From CAYSRJ01 sp964525675 (GTDB lineage: Bacteria; Spirochaetota; B62-G9; DRHN01): a stretch of 64,000 bases of DNA. Shown here one piece after another: positions 38,391 through 46,828 of the stretch. The number at the start of each line of letters is the position of its first letter. Positions within the stretch are counted from its first letter, which is position 1. The stretch lies in NCBI GenBank assembly GCA_964525675.1, contig CAZGJW010000002.1, positions 41,846 through 105,845 on the forward strand, written 5' to 3'. The translations under genes and the position numbers were made by a program. Below the pieces are notes generated by a model, which was not told where the DNA came from, searched no databases, and was given only the letters and a program-made list of their open reading frames with translations.

Positions 38391-40499
38391 ATGGGCGGGA
38401 AGGAAGAGATACAAAAACGGATAACCTTCCTCGTTTCAGAAGTGAGCAGGCATCAAGACCTCTACTATAAAAAGGCGGCTCCCGAAATAACCGACAGGGA
38501 GTACGACGCCCTGTTCGATGAGCTCACAGATCTCGAAAAAAAGTATCCCGCCTTTGCCCTGCCGGACAGTCCGACAAAACGTGTTGGTTCTGACCTGGAT
38601 AACGAATTTCCTGAAATACGGCATCCATTTCCAATGCTCAGTCTGGACAAGGTGTACACACCCCTGGAGCTTGAGAAGTGGATCGATAAGATAGAGGGTG
38701 AACAGGAGGTTTCCTTCGTGGTCGAGGAGAAGATCGACGGTTCGACGATCGTGCTGCACTACGAAGATGGTCTTCTTGTTCGAGCGGTTACACGGGGCGA
38801 TGGTTTTGTCGGAAACGACATTACGGAAAACATCAAGACGGTTCGTGATATTCCGCTCAGGCTCAGGGCAATGGTGACATCGGTGTTCAGAGGCGAAATC
38901 TATATTACGAAGCCTGATTTCGAAAAACTGAACAGGGAGTACGAGAATGTATATGCGAACCCGAGAAACTTTGCTGCGGGTAGCCTCCGGAGAAAAAAGA
39001 GCAGTGAGGTTGCCCGGGTACCGCTCAGGGCATTCATGTACGAGGGGCTTTCAGACGAAGAGGGGATGAACGAGCATGTACATGTTCTGCACAGGCTGAG
39101 TGAGCTCGGCTTTGTGGTGGGATCCGTGGGATTTTTCAAGCCGGGGAGCAGGGGCGAATCTGATGCTCGTCCTGGTGAAGGTCATGCGGAAGCCGGTGCT
39201 CCGGCTGAGGCTTCGGCCGGGTATGAAGGTATTTTTCATGCCCATCCGGACTGGACCTCCGGCAGTCTCGAGGACATGGATGCCTATATCCGGAAAAAAA
39301 TGTCCGAGCGGGGAAAGATCCCCCATGAGATCGACGGGTTGGTGGCCAAGGTGAACGAGTACACGGTTCGAGATGCCCTCGGGTACACTGCGCATCATCC
39401 CAGGTGGGCCATCGCCTATAAATTCGAGGCGCCGCAGGCCGTCTCCAAAATACTCGACATCAATGTGCAGGTCGGACGTACGGGGAGGATTACACCGGTC
39501 GCCCGCATCAAGCCGGTCTGGATTTCAGGGAGCACGGTAAGCAATGTAACACTGCACAACCAGGACTTCATTACCAGCCTCGATATAGCGGTGGGAGATA
39601 CGGTTTCGGTAAGCAGGCGGGGTGACGTCATCCCGGCAGTGGAGGATGTGATCGAAAAGAATGACCAGGGCAAGGCCTTCCGGATGCCCGGCCGCTGCCC
39701 TGTGTGCAGCACCGGTATTGTACAGGACGGGGCCCACCACTTCTGCCGGAACAGAGACTGCCCTGCGCGCGTGTTCGGGCGTATCGTCTTCTTTGCGGGC
39801 AGGGGACAGATGGATATCGAGAACCTGGGCGCTGAAACGGTTAAAAAATTAATCGACCTGAAACTGATCCGGGATATTCCCGATATATACACATTCGATG
39901 CGGACCGTCTCCTGAACGAGGAGGGGTTCGGCGAGAAGAAGGTGGCGCTCATCAGGGAGGGCATCGAAAAGAGCAAAGGGCAGTCCTTTGAAGCCGTGTT
40001 AGCCTCACTGGGTCTCGATGAGATCGGCCCGAAAGTTGTCGAGCTTCTCATCGATGCCGGGTACCGGTCTATCGATGAGCTCATACAGGCCGCCGGGCGT
40101 CGCGACCCTGAAATATTCAGCGGCATTCAGGGTATAGGGCCCAAAACAGCGGAAAAGATCATCGCCCAGCTTACCGATCCTTTTGTGCTCGACATGATAG
40201 ATAAACTGAAAAAGGCGGGGCTTCAGTTCAGTGTTTCGGGGACCAAAGAGCAAGAAACCCTGCCCGGGGTGTTCGAGGGTCAGGTCTGGTGCGTAACGGG
40301 CAGCTTCGAGCATTTCAAGCCGCGGGAAAGGGCGATGGACGAGGTGAAGAAAAGAGGGGGTCGGGTTGTTTCGAGTGTTACCGGGGTGCTTACCCATCTC
40401 CTGGTGGGGGAGAACCCGGGAAGCAAGCTTGAAAAGGCAAAAAAGGTGTATGCAGCGATCGTTTACGAAAAAGAATTCCTTGAAATGCTCGGTAAGTGA
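38391..40499 (+). CDS. ligA: NAD-dependent DNA ligase
   Basis: LigA seals nicks in replication and repair using NAD+. The 702-residue protein has the Ia NMN-binding domain (HQDLYYKKAAPEITDREYDALF), the adenylation lysine in VEEKIDGSTIV (KxDG motif), the OB fold with VGRTGRITPVARIKPVWISG, and a four-cysteine zinc finger (CPVCSTGIVQDGAHHFC and CP). Helix-hairpin-helix repeats and a C-terminal BRCT domain (VWCVTGSFEHFKPRERAMDEV) complete the set. A low-complexity insertion at about residues 252-277, rich in G, A and E, interrupts the adenylation region. The ATG at 38391 is chosen; the frame opens at 38292. It is divergent from the sigma-54 regulator. Confidence 0.95.
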   Translation: MGGKEEIQKRITFLVSEVSRHQDLYYKKAAPEITDREYDALFDELTDLEKKYPAFALPDSPTKRVGSDLDNEFPEIRHPFPMLSLDKVYTPLELEKWIDKIEGEQEVSFVVEEKIDGSTIVLHYEDGLLVRAVTRGDGFVGNDITENIKTVRDIPLRLRAMVTSVFRGEIYITKPDFEKLNREYENVYANPRNFAAGSLRRKKSSEVARVPLRAFMYEGLSDEEGMNEHVHVLHRLSELGFVVGSVGFFKPGSRGESDARPGEGHAEAGAPAEASAGYEGIFHAHPDWTSGSLEDMDAYIRKKMSERGKIPHEIDGLVAKVNEYTVRDALGYTAHHPRWAIAYKFEAPQAVSKILDINVQVGRTGRITPVARIKPVWISGSTVSNVTLHNQDFITSLDIAVGDTVSVSRRGDVIPAVEDVIEKNDQGKAFRMPGRCPVCSTGIVQDGAHHFCRNRDCPARVFGRIVFFAGRGQMDIENLGAETVKKLIDLKLIRDIPDIYTFDADRLLNEEGFGEKKVALIREGIEKSKGQSFEAVLASLGLDEIGPKVVELLIDAGYRSIDELIQAAGRRDPEIFSGIQGIGPKTAEKIIAQLTDPFVLDMIDKLKKAGLQFSVSGTKEQETLPGVFEGQVWCVTGSFEHFKPRERAMDEVKKRGGRVVSSVTGVLTHLLVGENPGSKLEKAKKVYAAIVYEKEFLEMLGK

Positions 40500-40514
40500 T
40501 ATACTGCTGGAGGC

Positions 40515-40542
40515 GTTATTCGGATACCGGTGTCCGAATAAC
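40515..40542. repeat. Repeat family 3 hairpin after ligA
   Basis: GTTATTCGGA (40515-40524) and TCCGAATAAC (40533-40542) are perfect 10-base inverted repeats around TACCGGTG. It follows the ligA stop by 15 bases and may help end its mRNA, but no T-run follows. Related hairpins are at 28156 and 58813. Confidence 0.6.
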
Positions 40543-40595
40543 AAAACGATTCAGGCCGATATGTGGGGAAGATGTATTAGTACATTTATAATCGA

Positions 40596-40979
40596 GTAGT
40601 CAAATTTCAAAAAGGGTTGCATGCATTGGGATTGGCCGGTGCATTTGTCAAAAATCCCGATAACATCTTTTACCTGTCAGGCCATCTCATCGGTGACGGC
40701 AACGGACCGTGCTGCCTGTTCATTCCGGTAAAAGGGGATTGTCTTTTTTCTGTTCCTGAAAGCGAACTGTCTCTCCCCTCGATAGCGGGTCTATCGGAAC
40801 CGGATTTTCCGGGGAGGGTCGTGCCGTATACACAGGCATATATTTCCGGTTGCGAGGTTTCACCTGAGGTTGCGGTCTTGAAGAAGGAGAAAAGCGATGC
40901 TATAAACCCGCCAGATACTTTCCGGGTATCACCCGGAGGCAAAGCCCCCGCTCGTGCCAGGTCACGAATTCGCCGGTGA
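40596..40979 (+). pseudogene. Remnant of a creatinase/M24 aminopeptidase N-terminal domain
   Basis: The frame VKFQKGLHALGLAGAFVKNPDNIFYLSGHLIGDG and the following CCLFIPVKGDCLFSVPESEL match the N-terminal domain of Xaa-Pro aminopeptidase/creatinase-like proteins. The similarity ends near 40915. There the reading enters sequence that in another frame encodes an alcohol dehydrogenase fragment, and the frame ends as a meaningless basic tail at 40979. No metallopeptidase domain follows. There is no good start codon (TTG at 40617 without SD). It is a truncated gene relic. Confidence 0.6.
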
Positions 40980-41100
40980 AATTGCCGCAGTGGGACGGGG
41001 AGTGGATTCGTCGAAAACAGGACTTCGGGTCGGCGCTGACACATACAGGGGATGCCGTACAGGTTGTTTTGCGCGCTTCCTGACCGAAAAATCCTTTTAA
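40918..41100 (+). pseudogene. Remnant of a zinc-dependent alcohol dehydrogenase N-terminal domain
   Basis: In the frame ending at the TAA at 41098-41100, the residues YHPEAKPPLVPGHEFAGEIA and then AVGRGV are the zinc-binding GHEFAGEIAAVG core of medium-chain alcohol dehydrogenases. It continues with a degraded GxRV and two cysteines (RGCRTGCFARFL). The N-terminal first strands and the whole nucleotide-binding domain are missing. It is joined directly to the peptidase relic upstream. An intact member of this superfamily lies 434 bases downstream on the opposite strand. Confidence 0.6.
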
Positions 41101-41183
41101 TGGATGCGGGGATACCTGTATCTGGGGATTTTGAGGACCTGGTCGACGCTGTGGACGTCATGCTCGATGCGACGACGGGTTAA
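41100..41183 (+). pseudogene. Remnant of an archaeal-type (type II) glyceraldehyde-3-phosphate dehydrogenase, N-terminal part
   Basis: The short frame MDAGIPVSGDFEDLVDAVDV and the following MLDATTG match the segment of type II GAPDH in which (F/A)xxAGIxVxGTLEDLLxxxDVVVDATPxG is typical. A TAA at 41181-41183 truncates it. The matching C-terminal segment begins immediately afterwards in the next fragment, so about 150 central residues, including the catalytic cysteine, have been deleted. Confidence 0.5.
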
Positions 41184-41494
41184 ATTCAAACACTGCATTC
41201 TTCAGATATGCGCGTGACCTCGGCAGGCCGAGGGGTGATCTGTACGAAATCGGACTGTGGAGAGAGTGCATCGGTATGTCGAAACAGGATATAATGTTTG
41301 CGATAAATATACCTCAGGAGTCTGTCGTGATTCCCGAGACGATCGACGGTGTACGGAAGGAAGTCATAAACCAGATTCAGAAGGCTGGCCGCAGCGGAGG
41401 CTTTCTTTCATCAAGCGGCACGCCGATTGCGTTCGGCACACCTCCTGAAAATGTGAAGGCTCTTATTGATGCGGCAAAGGAGTGCAGGGTGTAA
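41183..41494 (+). pseudogene. Fused remnants: type II GAPDH C-terminus joined to a uroporphyrinogen decarboxylase-like C-terminus
   Basis: From 41183 the frame reads FRYARDLGRPRGDLYEIGLW and later QESVVIPETIDGVR, which match the C-terminal segment of type II GAPDH. Without a stop it continues with VINQIQKAGRSGGFLSSSG and TPPENVKALIDAAKE, the C-terminal pattern of uroporphyrinogen decarboxylase/corrinoid methyltransferase-like (UroD) proteins. The switch occurs around the shared stretch GVRKEV, so an illegitimate join is likely. A 72-codon frame starting ATG 41276 could be called as a gene but represents only the fused tail. Confidence 0.6.
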
Positions 41495-41533
41495 TACCAC
41501 GGGCATTAATAAAGTTTATATGTCCACGGATGT

Positions 41534-42529
41534 TTAATCAGTGATCATCACCTTGATCGATTCGTTTGCATTGCTCTGGGCTTGAAACGCCTCTGCAGCC
41601 TGTTCGAGGGGAAATCTGTGCGATATGAGGATATCCCTGTCAACCTTTTTACTTGCGATCAGGTCCAGTGCCTCCCTCGTTTCGGATTCGTAGTACCCCA
41701 TAGACCCGAGAACCTGCATGTATTTCAGCACTATCATGTTCGGGTCAACGGTAAATGTGTCCTCAAATATGGAGGAGATTACAACGGTGCCGTTTTCAGG
41801 TTTCAGCACTTCAAAGCACTGGCCGAGGGTAAGAGGTATCCCCGCGCAGTCGATGGATATATCACAACCGCCCGCAGTTTTTTCCTGGTACCGAACGTAG
41901 TGCTCGCCTGTGAGTCCCTTGATTTTTTTTACGGCATCTTCTTCCCTTGCATTGATAATCACATCGACGCCGATTTTTTCCGCGGTTTTCAGTCTGATTT
42001 CTGAAATATCGACGGCAATAGTTTTTGCATTCGTGTTTGCCTTTACGATCTGAAGGTAGCCGAGACCGATGATACCCAGGCCGAAAACAGCGACGGTTTC
42101 TCCATCCTTCGGCTCCCGCAGATGAAATGAATGCATCGGGTTGCAGAATGGCTCGAGTGTCGCCGCTGTTTCAAAAGAGATTCCCTCAGGAATGTTGAAG
42201 AGGTTTTTCAAGCGGTCTCCGTGCACCTCGATATACTCCGCCATGCCGCCCTTGTTGTGCACGCTTGCCACCCGGCCGCCTGTCTTGAAATCTTTTACTT
42301 TCTTTCCGACTTTGATGATTTCACCGGTGAATTCGTGGCCGATGATTCTGTAACCGTCCATTTCCTTTGTTGAGTCTTTTGTAAGAAGATCGGAATTGTA
42401 CACGTGCATATCTGAACCGCAGATGCCGCACGCTTTCATTTTTATAAGGACCCCATCGTCTTCAACCTCAGGCTTTTTCACATCGACTACCCGAATGTCT
42501 TTCACTCCAAAAAATGCCGCTGCTTTCAT
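41534..42529 (-). CDS. Zinc-dependent medium-chain alcohol/polyol dehydrogenase
   Basis: The 331-residue protein has the catalytic-zinc cysteine and histidine segments KACGICGSDMHVY and IIGHEFTGEIIKVGKKV, and the Rossmann fingerprint VFGLGIIGLGYLQIV with IAVDISEIR as the NAD(P)-selecting strand. The loop that carries the four structural-zinc cysteines in many relatives is missing (GGRVASVHNKGGMAEY), so it belongs to the short branch, as in some sorbitol or threonine dehydrogenase-like enzymes. GAGGAG precedes the ATG. It is divergent from the LsrF-type aldolase, which suggests a role in the same sugar pathway. Substrate is unknown. Confidence 0.9.
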   Translation of the reverse strand: MKAAAFFGVKDIRVVDVKKPEVEDDGVLIKMKACGICGSDMHVYNSDLLTKDSTKEMDGYRIIGHEFTGEIIKVGKKVKDFKTGGRVASVHNKGGMAEYIEVHGDRLKNLFNIPEGISFETAATLEPFCNPMHSFHLREPKDGETVAVFGLGIIGLGYLQIVKANTNAKTIAVDISEIRLKTAEKIGVDVIINAREEDAVKKIKGLTGEHYVRYQEKTAGGCDISIDCAGIPLTLGQCFEVLKPENGTVVISSIFEDTFTVDPNMIVLKYMQVLGSMGYYESETREALDLIASKKVDRDILISHRFPLEQAAEAFQAQSNANESIKVMITD

Positions 42530-42756
42530 TGACGTCGCTCCTCTTTTCGGAATCGGTACACTATATATGTAATATTAAATATTTCCCGTGTTAACTTATT
42601 TTTATTGAAAATCCTTACATTTTTGCCCCATGCATGATATTGGCGCTTGATGAGCTGCAGTGCAGGCAGTATATTGCATGTGATTATTTATTTGATCTGA
42701 CATATTGGTGTATCCGCACAATATATCTCAAAAAGTAATGAAAGGGGGAGGAGTCA

Positions 42757-43644
42757 ATGCCTGAAGCTGACAAGGAAGGAAAGAACTTTCATCTCGAGGT
42801 AAAGCAGAAATCCGAGCTCTTTTTCCTGAAAGGGTCCAACGAGCTTGACTGGGGTATGAAAAACCGGCTTTCGCGCATATTCAATCCGAAGGATGGCCGA
42901 ACTATCATGCTCGCCATCGATCATGGTTATTTTCAGGGCCCGACAACCGGGCTTGAAAGGATCGATGTCAATATCCTTCCGCTTGTGCCCTATGCAGACA
43001 CGCTGATGCTCACGCGGGGAATATTGAGAAGCATCATTCCTCCATCCGTTACGAAGCCAGTAGTGATACGGGCATCCGGAGGCCCGAGCATACTGAAGGA
43101 GCTTTCGGACGAACAGATTGCAATGGATATCGAAGATATTGTTCGGCTGGGAGTGTGTGCAACTGCGATTCAGGTTTTCATAGGCGGTGAGTATGAGTCG
43201 CGCTCTGTGGTGAACATGACGAGGCTCGTCGATATGGGCCTTCGCTACGGCATACCGACAATGGCCGTTACTGCAGTCGGAAGAGACATGGAGAGAAATG
43301 CAAAGTACTTCCGGTTGGCCACGAGGATATGCGCGGAGCTCGGTGCCCACTATGTGAAGACCTACTACGTTGAAGAAGGGTTCGAGACGGTAACGGTGGC
43401 ATGTCCTGTGCCAATCGTGATTGCAGGCGGCAAGAAACGGCCTGAACCCGATGCGCTGGAGATGGCGTACAGGGCGATCGATGAAGGGGCGGCCGGAGTG
43501 GACATGGGGAGAAACATCTTCCAGTCCGAAGCACCGGTTGCAATGATGAAAGCGATACAGGCCATTGTGCATGAAAACGAGAAGCCTGACAGGGCGTGCG
43601 ATTTGTACAACACACTGAAGAACGAGGCGATGCAGAAAGTATAG
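42757..43644 (+). CDS. lsrF: LsrF-type class I aldolase/thiolase
   Basis: The 295-residue TIM-barrel protein is strikingly similar to LsrF along its whole length: LDWGMKNRLSRIFNPKDGRT, MLAIDHGYFQGPTTGLERID, TRGILRSIIPPS, and VKTYYVEEGFETV with the Schiff-base lysine. CPVPIVIAGGKK and GVDMGRNIFQSEAPVAMMKA complete the match. In enteric bacteria LsrF cleaves the product of phospho-AI-2 breakdown. Here no lsrK, lsrG or lsrB is present, and a class II aldolase follows, so the substrate may be a different ketose phosphate. The protein starts after GGGGGAGG. The upstream dehydrogenase is divergent. Confidence 0.88.
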   Translation: MPEADKEGKNFHLEVKQKSELFFLKGSNELDWGMKNRLSRIFNPKDGRTIMLAIDHGYFQGPTTGLERIDVNILPLVPYADTLMLTRGILRSIIPPSVTKPVVIRASGGPSILKELSDEQIAMDIEDIVRLGVCATAIQVFIGGEYESRSVVNMTRLVDMGLRYGIPTMAVTAVGRDMERNAKYFRLATRICAELGAHYVKTYYVEEGFETVTVACPVPIVIAGGKKRPEPDALEMAYRAIDEGAAGVDMGRNIFQSEAPVAMMKAIQAIVHENEKPDRACDLYNTLKNEAMQKV

Positions 43645-43723
43645 GCCCCGGTCAGACACAGGATATTCGTAGGGCATGCCGGGGCCGTGAGCACAGTAAT
43701 GCTGTAGAGGGTGCAGGCCCCGG
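43644..43723 (+). other. GC-rich inverted repeat between the two aldolase genes
   Basis: GGCCCCGG (43644-43651) pairs with CCGGGGCC (43679-43686), and a further GGCCCCGG occurs at 43716-43723. The 162-base gap has no gene and no T-run. A role in mRNA stability or partial termination between the two cistrons is possible. Confidence 0.45.
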
Positions 43724-43806
43724 GAAAATGCCGGGTGTGGCCGCAAATCAAACCAGGGTCCTCGGAGTAACGCTATTCAGGATTAAAACGAAAAGAAGGG
43801 GGATTT

Positions 43807-44529
43807 ATGGGCTATCTTGAAAAATATCGCAAAGAGGTAGATGATTTTCTATGGGTATGCAGGATGCTCAGTAGGAGGGTTTACGTAACGAGCCACGGAG
43901 GGAACCTCTCCTGGCGGCTTGAGGATAATCTGCTTCTGATTACACCGACCAGGATGTACAAGGCCGATATCGGGCCCGGGGATCTTGTATTTATCGATCT
44001 TAAGGGGAACATTGTAGAGGGCACAAAAAAGCCGACCGGTGAGACACCCATGTACCTGAACTTTTTCAAGGAGCGTCCCGACGTGAACTCGGTGATACAC
44101 TGCCACCCGCCCTATACAAACGCGTTTGCGATTACAAAGGGTAAGAACTGGCTCATGCGGCCTGTATTTCCTGAAACGGTTGTGGAGGTCGGGCCCGTTC
44201 CTGTTGTGCCCTACGGCGAGCCGCTGACGCAGCGTCTTGCAGACAATTTCACGCCGTTTATGAAACAGTACAACGCTTTTCTCATGGAAAGCCACGGTCT
44301 TGTGATTATAAGCCCGGGAGATATTAAAAGGGCGTTTCAGCTTACCGATATCCTTGAAACATCATCAATCTCGATCCTGCAGGCCCTGAGTATCGGCGAT
44401 CTCAAGGAGATTTCAAAAGGAGATATCGTCAACCTTGAAAACACGATGCGGACCAGGCATCTTCCCATGATCGGCAGTCCCGATGCCGGGAATTCTCTGG
44501 TTGATCTGTACTTCCCTGAGAATGAATAA
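43807..44529 (+). CDS. Class II aldolase/adducin family protein
   Basis: The 240-residue protein has the zinc aldolase/epimerase fold of FucA/AraD. The phosphate-binding loop is in TSHGGNLSWRLED and the zinc ligands are the HxH of VIHCHPPYTNAFA. The glutamate is in RPVFPETVVEVG, and the third histidine is in AFLMESHGLVIISPG. These enzymes cleave or epimerise sugar phosphates such as L-fuculose-1-P. Sequence alone does not choose among them. An SD is seen (AAGGGGG). It follows the LsrF-type aldolase on the same strand, and the isomerase-like gene at 26747 could supply a ketose, though that link is speculative. Confidence 0.9.
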   Translation: MGYLEKYRKEVDDFLWVCRMLSRRVYVTSHGGNLSWRLEDNLLLITPTRMYKADIGPGDLVFIDLKGNIVEGTKKPTGETPMYLNFFKERPDVNSVIHCHPPYTNAFAITKGKNWLMRPVFPETVVEVGPVPVVPYGEPLTQRLADNFTPFMKQYNAFLMESHGLVIISPGDIKRAFQLTDILETSSISILQALSIGDLKEISKGDIVNLENTMRTRHLPMIGSPDAGNSLVDLYFPENE

Positions 44530-44534
44530 TCTAT

Positions 44535-44605
44535 ACGGCATGCATCCCCGGGAATACATCCCCTTGGGACCGAATATCATAAGTAACTTCGCGAGAAGTT
44601 ACTTA
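44535..44605 (-). repeat. Repeat family 2, copy c (inverted orientation)
   Basis: On the minus strand this copy reads AAGTAACTTCTCGCGAAGTT then ACTTATGATATTCGGTCCCA then AGGGGATGTATTCC. The same order of blocks (AAGTAACTTC-TCAC-GAAGTTACTT, ATGATATTCGGTCCC) is found on the plus strand at 14211-14250. TCGGTCCCAAGGGGA is also at 2107 on. The hairpin arms pair AAGTAACTTC with GAAGTTACTT. It fills the gap between the class II aldolase and otsAB. Confidence 0.65.
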
Positions 44606-44620
44606 AAAGTGAGGGGGTAT

Positions 44621-46828
44621 ATGGAGAAAACCGACACCAGGAGGCTGATCATCGTTTCGAACAGGCTTCCCGTAACAGTTGAGAAAAAGAAGGGGGAGAT
44701 TTCATTCAAACAGAGTGTGGGCGGTCTTGCGACGGGTCTGAACTCCGTCTATCAATCGAAGAATAGCCTGTGGATAGGGTGGTGCGGGCTTGCGCGGGAC
44801 TCTTTGAGCGCGCAGAACCAGGAAGAGATGGCGTCATCTCTCATGCGGGAGTTTCAAAGCTGCCCGGTATCTCTTTCGAGAAAGGACATTAAACTCTTTT
44901 ATCATGGATTCAGCAACAGGACGATATGGCCGCTTTTTCATTACTTTCCCAATTACACGGTGTATGACAGAAACCTGTGGGAAGCATACGAAAGGGTGAA
45001 TATAAAGTTTCGTGATGAAGTATTAAAAAGCGCAGCCCCGGAAGATACGATATGGATTCATGACTACCAGCTCATGCTTCTGCCCAGGCTCATACGGGCA
45101 AGGCTTCCGGAGGCGAGAATCGGGTTCTTCCTGCACATCCCATTTCCATCCTTCGAAATATTCCGTCTGCTGCCATGGCGTGAAGAAATCCTCACGGGAC
45201 TGCTCGGAGCGGATCTGATCGGATTCCATACCTATGATTATGTGCGGCACTTTCTCAGCAGTGTGCGGCGTCTTCTGGGATACGATCATGCTCTCGGTCA
45301 GCTCCTCATAGAAAACCGTATCGTGAAAGCCGAAGTGTTTCCCATGGGCATCGACTACAAGAGGTATGCACGTGCAGGGGAGACGCCGAAGGTACAGAAG
45401 GAGGTTGAAAGGATCAAAAAAAGACTCAGAGGCCGGAAGACGATCATATCGATCGATCGTCTCGATTATACGAAAGGCATTTTAGGCAGGCTTGCGGCAT
45501 TTGATCATTTTTTAAAAACAAATCCCGACTATCACGGTAGTGTGACGCTCATACTTGTCGCTGTTCCTTCCAGAACCGGTGTTGAAACCTACGCACAGCT
45601 TAAAAAAGAGCTCGATGAGCAGGTGGGAAGGATAAACGGCAAGTACGGCACTATGGGCTGGATACCTGTGTGGTACCTGTACCGCTCCCTGCCGTTCAAT
45701 ACGCTCGCCTCCCTCTACAGAGTGGCTGATTTAGCGCTCGTAACACCACTGAGAGACGGGATGAACCTTATCGCGAAAGAGTACATTGCTGCGAGAGATA
45801 AAAGCGGCGGTGTCCTCATCCTGAGCGGTCTGGCAGGTGCCGTGCATGAGCTCAGTGAAGCGATCGTTGTCAACCCAAACAACGTAGAGCAGGTTGCCTC
45901 TGCCATCGGCCGGGCTTTGCAGATGCCGCTCGATGAACAGATCGAACGGAACAGGGCGATGCAGAACCGGATCAGTCGGTATAATGTCGAACGGTGGGCG
46001 GCGGATTTTCTGGAACGCCTGGAGGCGGTACACCAACAACAGAAAGAGCTTTCTGTCAGAAAACTGACCGGCGCTGCAAGGAAAAAACTGCTGCACGATT
46101 ACTGCAGGGCAGAGAAACGCCTTCTGTTGCTTGACTATGACGGAACCCTCGTCAGGTTTGTGTCAAAACCCCAGAAGGCAAAGCCGGATCGCAGACTTCT
46201 TTCAATAATCGAAGAACTTGCCGGAGACGATAAGAATGAGGTGGTCATAATCAGCGGAAGAGACAGGGAAACGCTTACAATGTGGTTTGGGAACATGGAT
46301 GTCGGTCTCGTTGCCGAACACGGCGTATGGATCAGAGAAAGAAGTGGCAATGAAACCGAGATGGAGGTCCTCCGGGAGGAGTGGAAAGAGGCAATCAGGC
46401 CGATATTCGAACTGTACATGGACAGAACACCCGGTTCTTTGATAGAAGAAAAGCCATACTCGATCGCCTGGCACTTCCGAATGGCCGATCCGGATCTTGC
46501 GTCTGTCCGCATTACGGAGCTCAGGGAGACTCTTCTAAACCTAACTGAAAATATGAACATCGGGCTGCTCGAAGGGAACAAGGTGATGGAGGTCAGAGCC
46601 TCGGGCGTTACCAAGGGCAGGGCTGCCATGCACTGGCTTTCCAAAACTGACTGGGATTTTATTGCCGCGCTCGGAGATGATGTCACCGACGAGGATACTT
46701 TCGAAGTGCTGCCTTCTGATGCATATTCCATTAAAATAGGGCTCGGTGCGACCAAAGCGCATTTCAGTCTGCTCGATGTGGATGATGCGAGGAACCTTCT
46801 TGCCGAAATTGCCGGGGGAAAGATCTGA
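44621..46828 (+). CDS. Bifunctional trehalose-6-phosphate synthase/phosphatase (OtsA-OtsB fusion)
   Basis: Residues 1-480 form a GT20 trehalose-6-phosphate synthase: VSNRLPV at the start, IWIHDYQLMLLPRLIR, HIPFPSFEIFRLLPWR and LVTPLRDGMNLIAKEYIAA. Residues from about 500 form a HAD phosphatase with the nucleophile motif LLDYDGTLVRF, VIISGRDRETL, and ALGDDVTDEDTFE near the end. One chain thus makes trehalose from UDP-glucose and glucose-6-P, as in some fungi, plants and diverse bacteria. The ATG at 44621 with GAGGGGG upstream is preferred; the frame opens at 44483 inside the aldolase. The stop TGA shares a base with the galT start, so the two are coupled. Confidence 0.95.
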   Translation: MEKTDTRRLIIVSNRLPVTVEKKKGEISFKQSVGGLATGLNSVYQSKNSLWIGWCGLARDSLSAQNQEEMASSLMREFQSCPVSLSRKDIKLFYHGFSNRTIWPLFHYFPNYTVYDRNLWEAYERVNIKFRDEVLKSAAPEDTIWIHDYQLMLLPRLIRARLPEARIGFFLHIPFPSFEIFRLLPWREEILTGLLGADLIGFHTYDYVRHFLSSVRRLLGYDHALGQLLIENRIVKAEVFPMGIDYKRYARAGETPKVQKEVERIKKRLRGRKTIISIDRLDYTKGILGRLAAFDHFLKTNPDYHGSVTLILVAVPSRTGVETYAQLKKELDEQVGRINGKYGTMGWIPVWYLYRSLPFNTLASLYRVADLALVTPLRDGMNLIAKEYIAARDKSGGVLILSGLAGAVHELSEAIVVNPNNVEQVASAIGRALQMPLDEQIERNRAMQNRISRYNVERWAADFLERLEAVHQQQKELSVRKLTGAARKKLLHDYCRAEKRLLLLDYDGTLVRFVSKPQKAKPDRRLLSIIEELAGDDKNEVVIISGRDRETLTMWFGNMDVGLVAEHGVWIRERSGNETEMEVLREEWKEAIRPIFELYMDRTPGSLIEEKPYSIAWHFRMADPDLASVRITELRETLLNLTENMNIGLLEGNKVMEVRASGVTKGRAAMHWLSKTDWDFIAALGDDVTDEDTFEVLPSDAYSIKIGLGATKAHFSLLDVDDARNLLAEIAGGKI

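Noticed and set aside
42754..43746. A 330-codon minus-strand frame opposite the LsrF-type aldolase
   Set aside because: It has no recognisable domain and mirrors a well-conserved gene.
44483..44620. An N-terminal extension of otsAB
   Set aside because: It overlaps the class II aldolase gene and translates a repeat. The ATG at 44621 follows GAGGGGG.
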